From Rana temporaria (taxonomy: Eukaryota > Chordata > Amphibia > Anura > Ranidae), in contig NC_053491.1 in the NCBI RefSeq assembly GCF_905171775.1, forward strand, positions 337,335,841 to 337,399,840: DNA of 64,000 nucleotides, given 5' to 3'. This document shows positions 31,292 to 41,239 of this stretch, one piece after another. Position 1 is the first letter of the stretch, and every line of letters starts with the position of its first letter. Under the pieces are notes generated by a model. It saw only the letters and a program-made list of their open reading frames with translations. It searched no databases and was not told the origin of the DNA. Both the position numbers and the translations under genes were made by a program.

Positions 31292-34276
31292 TCAGAAAAG
31301 CAGGGTTTTGATCTGCCTTCTGAAAGACAGGTGGTTTTGCTCCAACCGAATGCTGGTTGGTAAAGCATTCCAAAGCCTGGGGCCCTGGAAAGCAAACCTT
31401 CTTTCTCCTTTGGACTTGTATTTGGTTATAGGAACCTTGACCAGATTTTGGTCGGTGGAACGCAGAATGCGGCTGCAATTGTGCGGTTTGATCTTGTCGC
31501 ATAGATATCTAGGAGCCTTCCCATGGATGCACTTATGTGTCAGGCAGAGTGCTTTGAATGCAATTCTGTCTTTCACTGGCAGCCAGTGAAGGGATCTCAG
31601 TGAAGGTGAGATTGATTCCCAAGATTTTTTCCCAGTCACCAGTCTAGCGGCCGTATTCTGTACGACTTGGAGACGAGCGATTTGGTACTTGGGTAGCCCG
31701 AGGTAAAGGGCATTTGCATAGTCCAGTCTGGAATTCACGATAGATCCCACCACGACTGCTACGTCTTCTTTGGGAATAAATGGAATCAGTCTGCGTAGTA
31801 GGCGCATCAAATGGTGCGCCCCGCTGACTACTGACCCTATTTGTGCGTCCATTGTCATGAAGGTGTCAAACGTGACTCCCAGACTTTTGACTTTGGAGCT
31901 AGGGGCGATGATTTGTCCCAGAATGGGAGATGGTGTCCAGTTTGTTGTCGGTGATTTCTTCCGACTGGCATCGAAGATAAAGAGTTCTGTTTTAGCACTA
32001 TTGAGTTTGAGATAACTCTTAGTCATCCAGTTTTCTATTGAAGAGAGACAATTCTCTAAACTTAGATGATGATCCTTTTTGTGGCAGATGCGAAAATACA
32101 ACTGCGTGTCGTCTGCATAAGAGTGATAAAGTAGTTCATGGCTACTGATAATATCAAAGAGAGGACGAAGATAGATATTAAACAGCACTGGTGATAAGGG
32201 GGATCCTTGGGGGACCCCACATGACACCGTGCGTTTTTCTGACGTGAAGGATCCCAGTTTCACTGTTTGTGATCGGTTTCCTAGAAAAGAGGAGAACCAT
32301 GGTAAGGCATCTTCTGAGACTCCGGCGACTTCTGTTAGTCGTCTCAGTAGCAATCCATGGTCTACTGTGTCAAAAGCAGCGCTTAGGTCCAGCAGAACCA
32401 GGAGAGATGATTCTCCTTCGTCTGCGGCCTCGAGCGCATCGTCCCATATTTTCAGTAAGGCCGTTTCTGTCCCGTGTCCGGGGCGGAACCCGGATTGAAA
32501 TGGATCGAGTAGGTTGTGGGTGTCCAGATGCTGTTGCAGCTGATTTACCACCACTTTCTCCATTATCTTGGACAGAGCATTTAGACTTGTTATGGGACGG
32601 CGGTGAGTTGGGTCCATAGGATCCAAATAAGGTTTTTTCAATATCGGCAGGATTGTGCCCTCTTTCAGCGGGGAAGGCACTATGCCTTCCTTAAATGACT
32701 GATTTATAAGCTGCGTGATCGGAGGCGCCAGGATGTCGGCACATTCCTTCAGTAGCTTGGTGGGAATGATGTCATTCGGTGCTGTGCTGTCGCGCAGCAG
32801 ACCAATGAGTTTTTTTGTTGTATCGATGGAGATGGGTTCCAAAGTGAACTTAGTTGATTGTAGAGGCGTTCGGTCGTTGTTTTGATTGAAGACGGGGCTG
32901 AGTGGAGTATTGTTTTGCCGAATACTTACCCGAATTTTCTCAATTTTGTCGATGAAGAAATCCGATAGTTCATTGCAGAACTCTTGGGTGTCTGAAGTGG
33001 GGACTTCTAGACATCCAGGATTCATGGTCTGGGTGACCATCCTGAAGAGTTCGCGAGGGCGATTCAGTGCGCTGTTAATCACCCTGGAGAAGTGAAGTTT
33101 TTTGGCTTTGAAAATTTCCTTGTGATAGCGCGTAGTTACTGCTTTGTAGATGTTGAGGTGGTCTTCTGACGGGCTTCTTTTCCAGGAGGCTTCCGCCCTT
33201 CTGCGCTCTTGCTTCAATATCGACAGTTGGTTATTGAACCAGCTGGACTTATTTTCCCGGCTGCGAAGTTTGCGCTTTGGTGCTGCTAAGTCGGCTGACT
33301 GTAGCAGAGCTGCATTCATGGCATCCAAAGTATCTGAGGCTGCTAGCTGAGGAGGAATAGCCCCAATTCGGTTTCCCAGGGTGGATCTGAAGAGTTCCGA
33401 GTGGAGCTTCCTCTGAGATCTAGCCCAGTGTATTGTCACCGGCTTGGGTACTTTCCTGACTAATGGAGTTCTGGGGATTATGAAGCTGATTGCATGGTGG
33501 TCTGTCCATGGCAAAGGTTCATTTCCCACAATATTAATTTTCAGATTTTGTCTGAAAATTAGGTCGAGTGTGTGACCTGAAGCATGCGTTGGTCCGCGTA
33601 TAAGTTGTTGAAGTCCCAATCCTTCCAGGTGGTTGATGCAGGCATCCGCGATGGGATCCTGTGAGGAGTTAGCCCACAAATTGAAATCCCCGAGCAGCAA
33701 AAGATGATTACCGCTAAGGGTGTAGGTGGAAATGAACTCCGTTAATGCTGAAATCAGCTGCGATTTGGGCCCAGGGGGCCTATAGCAGAGGAGAATATGA
33801 ACGGTCTCCTGAGAATGAGCTTGAAGTTGAAGCGTAAGGGTTTCCATGAAAGGAAGAGGATTTTGAAGGACCGGTTTAGTGATTGCAATATGCGACTTAT
33901 GAATCACCGCCAGTCCTCCTCCCCTTTGCCCTATTCTATTTTCCGTTAAGATGCGATAGTTTGCTGGCACCAGTTCTCCGAGAATGGTGTTGCAATCGTC
34001 TGACAGCCAACTTTCCGTAATAAAGAGGCAGTCTAGATCGTATTGTAGTAAGAAATCATGGATTTCTGATCGGTGTTTAACTGCTGATCTAGTGTTAAGC
34101 AAAGCACATGATATGTGCTTGAGCTGTGTTGAATGATTGAAATATTTGATGATCGATCGATGATCGAACCTCAAAAGTTGATCTGATTTTAAGGTTATTG
34201 TGGTGGCGGCAGGCAATGTAGTAGCGAATTGTCTCAGACCCCAAATGGTTTCTGCAGAGTAACGCAACTTAACCAT
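31292..34276 (-). CDS. L2 LINE endonuclease-reverse transcriptase (ORF2)
   Basis: 994 residues without stop or frameshift. N-terminal APE-type endonuclease at about 55-265: Asn61 in LLNTRS, Glu88 in ITESW, GDFN at 196-199, HTLDLIF at 235-241 and TDHHAI at 258-263, all the expected catalytic blocks. Reverse transcriptase at about 535-780: LSAAFDTVDH (631-640), CGVPQGSPLSP (686-696) and the catalytic YADD (720-723). The C-terminal part (about 860-994) carries the LxxLHWLPV and RSLHWLP-type region common to L2 ORF2. In the family this protein nicks target DNA and primes reverse transcription from its own 3' end. The length is near the usual size, so it could be active or only recently silenced. 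Start chosen as the first Met; an upstream ORF1 is not seen. Confidence 0.95.
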   Translation of the reverse strand: MVKLRYSAETIWGLRQFATTLPAATTITLKSDQLLRFDHRSIIKYFNHSTQLKHISCALLNTRSAVKHRSEIHDFLLQYDLDCLFITESWLSDDCNTILGELVPANYRILTENRIGQRGGGLAVIHKSHIAITKPVLQNPLPFMETLTLQLQAHSQETVHILLCYRPPGPKSQLISALTEFISTYTLSGNHLLLLGDFNLWANSSQDPIADACINHLEGLGLQQLIRGPTHASGHTLDLIFRQNLKINIVGNEPLPWTDHHAISFIIPRTPLVRKVPKPVTIHWARSQRKLHSELFRSTLGNRIGAIPPQLAASDTLDAMNAALLQSADLAAPKRKLRSRENKSSWFNNQLSILKQERRRAEASWKRSPSEDHLNIYKAVTTRYHKEIFKAKKLHFSRVINSALNRPRELFRMVTQTMNPGCLEVPTSDTQEFCNELSDFFIDKIEKIRVSIRQNNTPLSPVFNQNNDRTPLQSTKFTLEPISIDTTKKLIGLLRDSTAPNDIIPTKLLKECADILAPPITQLINQSFKEGIVPSPLKEGTILPILKKPYLDPMDPTHRRPITSLNALSKIMEKVVVNQLQQHLDTHNLLDPFQSGFRPGHGTETALLKIWDDALEAADEGESSLLVLLDLSAAFDTVDHGLLLRRLTEVAGVSEDALPWFSSFLGNRSQTVKLGSFTSEKRTVSCGVPQGSPLSPVLFNIYLRPLFDIISSHELLYHSYADDTQLYFRICHKKDHHLSLENCLSSIENWMTKSYLKLNSAKTELFIFDASRKKSPTTNWTPSPILGQIIAPSSKVKSLGVTFDTFMTMDAQIGSVVSGAHHLMRLLRRLIPFIPKEDVAVVVGSIVNSRLDYANALYLGLPKYQIARLQVVQNTAARLVTGKKSWESISPSLRSLHWLPVKDRIAFKALCLTHKCIHGKAPRYLCDKIKPHNCSRILRSTDQNLVKVPITKYKSKGERRFAFQGPRLWNALPTSIRLEQNHLSFRRQIKTLLF

Positions 34277-35200
34277 TGCTGCCAGTCACCAAGGGCTGGG
34301 GTGCGGGCGTAGGGAGAGAGAGGATTCGAGAATCCTAGCTCAAGGGAAATGGGATTTTATTTTTGGTCCAGAGGAAGGCAAAAAACCCTGGGCAAGCTGG
34401 CCAATGTGCTGCGGCAGGGAAAAAATTCCTTCCTGATCCCTAAAGGCGATCGGCTCAAAACCCTGGATCAAAAGACTAACGGCTTGTGGAGGGGAAAAAA
34501 GGGGTGTCACTGCTGCTGGGTGTCACTGCTGCTGGGTGTACCAAAATAATGGCTGCCAGGCAAAGCACAGGACCCGGGCTGGGGGGGGGGCTGTCAGCTT
34601 GGTAAAAATGCTATTTACCGATAAAGTTGCTGAGCAGGGGGCCTCTGGGGGTGTGGGGGTGAATATCCAGAGCAAACTGTGCTTAGGAATTAAGTGTAAG
34701 GAGAAAAAGAGCGGCGCGCCGGTAGGCCGCGGCTGAAGCCGCGGGCTTTCCTAAGGTGCGGCGGCCGCGAGAAGGAGCAGGCCGGCGCGGAGGTGAAAGA
34801 ACACCCAGAAACGCCGGAAATACACCCAGGGGGGGTGATTTGGGACCACCACAAAGTGGGTGGCCGTGCGGGCGATAGATGCCGGCGAGAGGTAGTATGG
34901 AAAGCCGCAGTGTGGGGTCTGTGTGACGGCTGCCCTGATAAGGACGGCCGTCAGTGGATCCCCAGGATGTCAGGCCCTGAGATGCAGGGTCTTACCTGCG
35001 GAAGAGAGGAGTCCTCGTGGAGAGCGAGATGCTGGTTCCAGGGAGCTTGTTTCGTGGAGCGTCTAGCCTAGCAGCTGCCTAGCCTCTGACTGCCAGGTCT
35101 GGGTGGAAGCAGGCTCGTATGCGGAAGGTCCGAAGCGCCCTACTCCACCGCTGACACTGACTGACTGATCTGACTGACTGACTCACTGACTGATTTTGCC
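34277..35200 (-). promoter_or_regulatory. Probable L2 5' UTR
   Basis: GC-rich stretch upstream of the ORF without long frames; near its distal end is a short CTGACTGA tandem (35155-35200). Assumed, not shown, to hold the internal LINE promoter. Confidence 0.45.
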
Positions 35201-35266
35201 ACCAAGGTCCAATATACTGCCAATATAATGGAAAAGTGGTGAAAAAATATATATTTTTTGTCTTAA

Positions 35267-35852
35267 AGTGGATGTAAACCCAAAATGTTTTATTTTATTT
35301 TTTGATGTCACAATGTAGAGTATAATATTTCCTATCATCTGTGCCCAGTCTTGCCACACAGAGTTAATCCAGCTCTGAGCAATCCTCTTTTATTGTTCAG
35401 TGAAATAAAACGGACTTACAGAGAAAAAACTTAGTTTTCCCGCCCTCTTGCTGTGAGTGACAGGTTATTTACATATCTCATGCACTAGCCTGGAGACAGG
35501 CATTATTTTTTAATTCCCACCCCCACTCCTTTTTTGAAGTCATGTGGTTCATTTTCTGGATTTTGACTGGATGTTAGTGACCATAGCAGAATTTAGTGTA
35601 AGGAATACACAGGAAAAAATGCATGTTGACAAGGGGAGTGTAGAGGAGGGCGGGGAGTCTACTGACATCACGACTCCACCCACAGAGCTCTAGACAACAG
35701 ATCCACCCACAGAATCTGCAGTTTTTCAGTTCTTATAACAGACAGAGGGGAGACATTTGACAGGTAAGGATACAGGCAGGAGGCATCTATAGCCTTATAG
35801 ATCAGTACTATGGCAGTAGTTTAGAAAGAATGAGAGTGGGTTTACATCCACT
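35267..35852. mobile_element. TTAA-flanked MITE, AGTGGATGTAAACCC type
   Basis: TTAA at 35263-35266 and 35853-35856; 16-bp ends AGTGGATGTAAACCCA and TGGGTTTACATCCACT are perfect inverted repeats. A partial inverted copy is at 47846-48172. Confidence 0.9.
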
Positions 35853-35856
35853 TTAA

Positions 35857-36039
35857 TCTTTCATGGCCTCTGTAACTGGGGGTTGTGTCCTTTTGGTTAC
35901 TTACTTTGTACAAACTTAAAGGTGTTCCTCTTTCCCACCTCAAACAGTTGAGGGGTATGAAAGTGTGTTACTGGCAGGATCACCAATATAGATTATCGAA
36001 ACAAAGTTTGGTTCCTAGGAAGTTTGTCAAACCCAGCAG
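35857..36039. other. Unassigned spacer
   Basis: No feature recognised. Confidence 0.4.
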
Positions 36040-36410
36040 GAAGCTATTGCAAGCTATTGTTAACAAAAAAAAAGAAAAAAAATTGGTACATTTTCCCCAC
36101 TGCCATGGGGGAAATGTACCAATTTAAAAACATGTTGGGGATGAGACCTTTGTCGTCTCAACATGGGGACAAAGTGCCTTGCAAGGGAAGGAAGCTTTGC
36201 CACACCCCCATTGCAAGGTACCTTTCCAATGTTGAAGACATGTGGCCTGGGATGGTTCAGGGGGTAGGGTTGCAGTGCACAACCATCACCCCCTCTCTTT
36301 TTAGGCCATGCAGACTGCATGCCTGGATAAGGGTCTAGCAATAATTTTAAGGCCTCACACCATTTTTCATTTTTTATTTTAAAGGGACAGTACACAAAGG
36401 ACAATTTTGT
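36040..36410. repeat. Diverged fragment of the 6.8-10.3 kb foldback family
   Basis: Shares CAACATGGGGACAAAGTGCCTTG, ATGTGGCCTGGGATGGTTCAGG and CTGGATAAGGGTCTAG with the right arm at 10020-10210. Also has a local hairpin AAATTGGTACATTTTCCCC/GGGGAAATGTACCAATTT (36078-36126). Confidence 0.6.
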
Positions 36411-36630
36411 GACCTGTGATCCCTTGCGGGTCAGTTTACAAACCGAAATGGAGTGTATAGGTGAGTGAACTGGCCTATTTTGGCCAGTTTGTTTGGTGGT
36501 TCCTTGAACAGCGAACAGGCTGAGTTCAGGATTAACGTGAGTTCAACCCAAATCATATTTCCAATTACCAGGTAAAAATAAAGGGATAAAAGCCTGGAGA
36601 AAGAAAACGAATGCAGCCAATTAATTTAAC

Positions 36631-37609
36631 CACTTGAGACCCGCGCTGTAGACGAAAGACGTCCACAGCGCGGCTCTCAAGTGCCGGGTGGACGTCCCTG
36701 GACATCCTGTTTACATTCCCCGTGCGCGCCGCTGGGGGCACGTAGCGGGGAAACACTGTGCCCTGCGCATCGCTGGGAAGCCGGTGCGCGTGCCTGGCGG
36801 CCGCGATCGGCGGTGACAGCAGGGACGTGGAGCTCTGTGTGTAAACACAGAGCTCCACGTCCTGTCAGGGAGAGAGGAGACCGATGCTGTGTCCCTTGTA
36901 CATAGGGACACAGCATCGGTCACCTCCCCCAGTCAGTCCCCCTCCACACACAGTTAGAACACACCCAGGGAATACATTTAACCCCTTCCTCACCCCCTAG
37001 TGTTAACACCTTCCCTGACAGTCACATTTATACAGTAATTAGTGCATTTTTATAGCACTGATCGCTGTATAAATGTGAATGGTCCCAAAATTGTGTCAAA
37101 AGTGTCCGATATGTCCGCCGCAATATCGCAGGCCTGACAAAAAAAAAATCGCAGATCGCCGCCATTACTAGTAAAAAATCTAAAATAAAAAAAAAAATCA
37201 TAAATTATCCCCTATTTTGTAGGCGCTATAACTTTTGTGCAAACCAATCAATATACGCTTATTGCGATTTATTTTTTTAACAAAAATATGTAGAAGAATA
37301 CATTTTGGCCTAAACCGAGGAAAAAAATATTAAAAATAAAAATAAAAATTGGGATATTATTATAACAAAAAGTAAAAAATTGTGTTTTTTTTTCAAATTT
37401 TTTTTTTGTATATAGCGCAAAAAATAAAAACCGCAGAGGTGATCAAATACCACAAAAAGAAAGCTCTATTTGTGAAAAAAAAACCGATAAAAATATAATT
37501 TGGGTACAGTGTTGTATGACCGCGCAATTGTCATTCAAAATGCGTCAGCGCTGAAAGCTGAAAATTGGTCTGGGCACGAAGGGGGTTTAAGTGCCCAGTA
37601 ATGAAGTGG
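36631..37609. mobile_element. CCACTT-type TTAA element, complete
   Basis: TTAA at 36627-36630 and 37610-37613; ends CCACTTGAGACCCGCG and GTAATGAAGTGG. Contains the stem GGACGTGGAGCTCTGTGTG/ACACAGAGCTCCACGTCC (36822-36861), the GACCGATGCTGTGTCCC palindrome and the AT-rich core. 979 bp, no ORF. A reference copy for this family. Confidence 0.88.
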
Positions 37610-37613
37610 TTAA

Positions 37614-38584
37614 GGACCAGTAAGCTGCAATATATAACATTTTTGTTCTCAGGGTTTAGACTTTAGAGATTTAGCACGAAGGACCAAATTGTTAGTGTTG
37701 AAACCTTCAATGTAATAGAATACGCAGCTCTTCAGTGCGTTTGATTTTCAAGGGACATACCTGGAAACCTGTGTCCCTGTATATGTTGTTGGAACAGCTG
37801 TAATGTAAATAAACACTTTTTAAGTACGTTTATTCTGTCATGTGATAATATGATAATTTAATTTAAAATGCAAACAAGCAATTTTTTAATCCACTGTAAA
37901 AACTGGACATAGATGGTAGGAAGGTATCATATAGACAATGTAAAGCTTATATACCGGACTTTGTGTGGATAACATCCGTCCTCAGCTATTTCTGTTTGAC
38001 CTCTAATCCTCTGAGTAAAGTCACATGACAAGCTGACATCAACAATGGTTTATGGCTGCTGTGGTATGAAGATGTCATAGCCCACCATCCCCCTAACAAG
38101 ATTTATTACAGTAACTGATACCTCTATAGATCCGCAGAAATAATCACGATTAACCATTCAGCGTCAGATTCTGGTTTGGATGTGTCTTACCGCAGACACA
38201 GTTTCATCATCTAACGCGTCAAACGCACCATAGCTCTGGGACATCAGGACCAAGGACAGGTCCCCATGGTAATATATTCTCAGCACCAGCAACCTGGTGC
38301 AGGTAATTTTTGGCACAAGGCTTCCCATGCTAAGAACTAGTGCGCATAGCATTGCTGGTCAGTGTATCATAAGTAATCAATGTATTTAATATATTAAAGC
38401 AAAATATATATTATTTTTCCTTTTGGCTAGAATGCTTAAAACCTGTGTCAGGTGTTTTTTTTATTTTTTTATTTAATTTTCATTTATTTTTCCTGGCGGG
38501 GGGGTGGGTTGATTATAGTCTGTTCTGTTGGAAATATTTCCTTCCTATCACCTAAGATCAGCCTTTATCAAACTTTTTAACGCA
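37614..38584. other. Mostly unique intronic sequence
   Basis: No repeat ends or gene recognised; T-rich stretch at 38450-38490. Confidence 0.5.
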
Positions 38585-38649
38585 AGAAGCCCTTAAAGAG
38601 GAGTCTCCCCCCCAAAAATTTAAGTCAGCAGCTACAAGTCCTGTAGCTG

Positions 38650-39903
38650 CTAACTTTTAATATACAGTGATGAAAATAAGTATTTGAACACCCTGCTATT
38701 TTGCAAGTTCTCCCACTTGGAAATCATGGAGGGGTCTGAAATTGTTATCGTAGGTGCATGTCCACTGTGAGAGACATAATCAAAAAAAAAAAATCCAGAA
38801 ATCACAATGTATGATTTTTTTAAACTATTTATTTGTATGATACAGCTGCAAATAAGTATTTGAACACCTGAGAAAAACAATGTTAATATTTGGTACAGTA
38901 GCCTTTGTTTGCAATTACAGAGGTCAAACGTTTCTTGTAGTTTTTCACCAGGTTTGCACACACTGGGGGGAGGGATTTTGGCCCACTCCTCCACACAGAT
39001 CTTCTCTAGATCAGTCAGGTTTCTGGGCTGTCGCTGAGAAGCACGGAGTTTGAGCTCCCTCCAAAGATTCTCTATTGGGTTTAGGTCTGGAGACTGGCTA
39101 GGCCACGCCAGAACCTTGATATGCTTCTTACAGAGCCACTCCTTGGTTATCCTGGCTGTGGGCTTCGGGTCATTGTCATGTTGGAAGACCCAGCCTCGAC
39201 CCATCTTCAAAGCTCTAACTGAGGGAAGGAGGTTGTTGCCCAAAATCTCGCAATACATGGCCCCGGTCATCCTCTCCTTAATACAGTGCAGTCGCCCTGT
39301 CCCATGTGCAGAAAAACCCCCCCAAAGCATGATGCTACCACCCCCATGCTTCACAGTAGGGATGGTGTTCTTGGGATGGTACTCATCATTCTTCTTCCTC
39401 CAAACACGGTTAGTGGAATTATGACCAAAAAGTTCTATTTTGGTCTCATCTGACCACATGACTTTCTCCCATGACTCTGGATCATCCAAATGGTCATTGG
39501 CAAACTTAAGACGGGCCTTGACATGTGCTGGTTTAAGCAGGGGAACCTTCCGTGCCATGCATGATTTCAAACCATGACGTCTTGGTAATACACTAACAGT
39601 AACCTTGGAAACGGTGGTCCCAGCTCTTTTCAGGTCATTGACCAGCTCCTCCCGTGTAGTCCTGGGCTGATTTCTCACCTTTCTTAGGATCATTGAGACC
39701 CCACGAGGTGAGATTTTGCATGGAGCCCCAGTCCGAGGGAGATTGACAGTCATGTTTAGCTTCTTCCGTTTTCTAATGATTGCTCCAACAGTGGACCTTT
39801 TTTCACCAAGCTGCTTGGCAATTTCCCCGTAGCCCTTTCCAGCCTTGTGGAGGTGTACAATTTTGTCTCTAGTGTCTTTGGACTGCTCTTTGGTCTTGGC
39901 CAT
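38650..39903 (-). CDS. Tc1 transposase, DD34E, with frameshifted C-terminus
   Basis: 417 residues from MAKTKEQ. N-terminal paired helix-turn-helix DNA-binding region at about 5-110 with GRPR-like linker (NLPRTGAP, 54-61). Catalytic domain with all three acidic residues: Asp152 (MWSDETKIELFG), Asp243 (QHDNDPKP) and Glu278 (SPDLNPIENLW), 34 residues apart for the last pair; the glycine box VKHGGGSIMLWG is at 184-195. From about residue 311 the frame differs from the family: a G-run on the plus strand (38965-38970) seems one base off, so the reading frame runs past the usual end (about 340) into the left inverted repeat. The usual C-terminal residues are therefore lost and the protein is probably inactive or impaired. 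The ORF stop lies a few bases outside the element. Confidence 0.95.
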   Translation of the reverse strand: MAKTKEQSKDTRDKIVHLHKAGKGYGEIAKQLGEKRSTVGAIIRKRKKLNMTVNLPRTGAPCKISPRGVSMILRKVRNQPRTTREELVNDLKRAGTTVSKVTVSVLPRRHGLKSCMARKVPLLKPAHVKARLKFANDHLDDPESWEKVMWSDETKIELFGHNSTNRVWRKKNDEYHPKNTIPTVKHGGGSIMLWGGFSAHGTGRLHCIKERMTGAMYCEILGNNLLPSVRALKMGRGWVFQHDNDPKPTARITKEWLCKKHIKVLAWPSQSPDLNPIENLWRELKLRASQRQPRNLTDLEKICVEEWAKIPPPSVCKPGEKLQETFDLCNCKQRLLYQILTLFFSGVQILICSCIIQINSLKKSYIVISGFFFFDYVSHSGHAPTITISDPSMISKWENLQNSRVFKYLFSSLYIKS

Positions 39904-40270
39904 GTTAGTAGTTGGATTCTTACTGATTGTATGGGGTGGACAGGTGTCTTTATGCAGCTAATGACCTCAAACAGGTGCATCTAATTTAGGATAATAAATG
40001 GAGGGGAGGTGGACATTTTAAAGGCAGACTAACAGGTCTTTGAGGGTCAGAATTCTAGCTGATAGACAGGTGTTCAAATACTTATTTGCAGCTGTATCAT
40101 ACAAATAAATAGTTAAAAAATCATAAATTGTGATTTCTGGAATTTTTTTTTTTGATTATGTCTCTCACAGTGGACATGCACCTACGATGACAATTTCAGA
40201 CCCCTCCATGATTTCCAAGTGGGAGAACTTGCAAAATAGCAGGGTGTTCAAATACTTATTTTCCTCACTG
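38665..40270 (-). mobile_element. Tc1/mariner transposon, nearly intact
   Basis: TA duplications at 38663-38664 and 40271-40272. Long inverted arms: CAGTGATGAAAATAAGTATT at the left and AATACTTATTTTCCTCACTG at the right, extending through GTGGACATGCACCTACGA. 1606 bp, the standard Tc1 size, with one transposase gene on the minus strand. Confidence 0.96.
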
Positions 40271-40337
40271 TAAGGACACTTACCTGTCCAGCGCTGTCCT
40301 CACCCGAGCCGAATCTTCAGTTGGCTTTGGGTCCAGG

Positions 40338-40626
40338 CAGGGCAGCCATCAGGGGGGTACAGCGATACAACTGTAAGGGGCCCAGAGGCCTGAGGGGCCC
40401 ACCCGGGCCAGAAGTAGGCAAGATATATAAAGGTGTGAGGGGGGCTGGCATATAGATACTGTATAGGATTAAGGAGGGGGGGGCTGAGTGCATACAGGTG
40501 AGTTGGCCGGTGTGGATTCGGTGAGATGGCCCGTGGGCAAGCCCTAGGGAATGTTGGTTGTCAGGCTCGGGGGGGCCCAGTTCTAAAGCTGTGTAAGGGG
40601 CCCAAAAATTTCTGATGGCTGCCCTG
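40338..40626. mobile_element. hAT MITE (CAGGGCAGCCATCAG family)
   Basis: 8-bp duplication GGTCCAGG at 40330-40337 and 40627-40634; ends CAGGGCAGCCATCAG and CTGATGGCTGCCCTG (perfect over most of 14 bases). Interior with GGGGCCC words. Confidence 0.94.
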
Positions 40627-40648
40627 GGTCCAGGTGCCAGCATCTTAA

Positions 40649-41022
40649 AGCGGTAGTAAACCGCAGTTGTTGGCAAAAAAAAAAACGGCAAGGCAATTTT
40701 TATAATGTCTAGTATGCATAGCATACTAGCACATTATGAGAGACTTACCTTAGAATGAAGCCCTCCAGCGCTGTGCTGTCACCGCTGAGAGAACTGACAT
40801 CTTCCCCGGTCTTCCTTCCAGGTATGCTTTCTCTGGCTACCTGAGTGGCCGGGGTCACAATGTCGTCACTCCTGTGCATTCGCATGGGAGCCGTGTTTAT
40901 GGCACTGTATGCCGGACCTTCAGAGCTCATGGGAGTTTAGGAGATATTCACAATACCTACAGGTAAGCCTTACTATAAGCTTGCCTGTAGGTACAAGTGG
41001 TAGAACAGAGTTTACTACCACT
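40649..41022. mobile_element. TTAA-flanked MITE, CGGTAGTAAAC type
   Basis: TTAA at 40645-40648 and 41023-41026; ends AGCGGTAGTAAAC and GTTTACTACCACT. Internal GCATACTAG/CTAGTATGC hairpin. Relatives at 45817-46219 and 54042-54437. Confidence 0.85.
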
Positions 41023-41239
41023 TTAAGTAAGGGAAATCAACTGTGAAACCTTGCGACGCTCTGTCAATGGTCCTGCTGTGATGTGTGCCAGAAGGCTACA
41101 GGGGAGGGGGCGTACTTTGCTCGGTTCGATGCAGTGATCTGGCTGGAAGTAGGAGTGGGTACCTGTCAAAACCAGGTATCCACTCTCCCCCACCCCCAAA
41201 AAAGTGCCAATTATTAAAGGAGGGGATGCAGACAATTGT

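Larger units (their letters stand above)
31203..35200 (-). mobile_element. L2-clade LINE, near full length
   Basis: Minus-strand element with an intact 994-codon ORF (31292-34276), a short 3' UTR with GCGCTATATAAGTTTTT, and a terminal (ATTC)n tail (TGAA repeats at 31203-31221 on the plus strand), the hallmark of L2 3' ends. About 0.9 kb of 5' UTR lies at 34277 to about 35200; the 5' border is approximate and no ORF1 was recognised. Confidence 0.88.
38585..40644. repeat. AAAGCGG-type TTAA fragment split by Tc1 and hAT insertions
   Basis: Left piece 38585-38662 carries AAGTCAGCAGCTACA...TGTAGCTGCTAACTTTTAATA; after the Tc1 it resumes at 40273 with GGACACTTACCTGTCCAGCG, as in the uninterrupted copies. 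A hAT (40338-40626) then interrupts it again. Confidence 0.65.
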
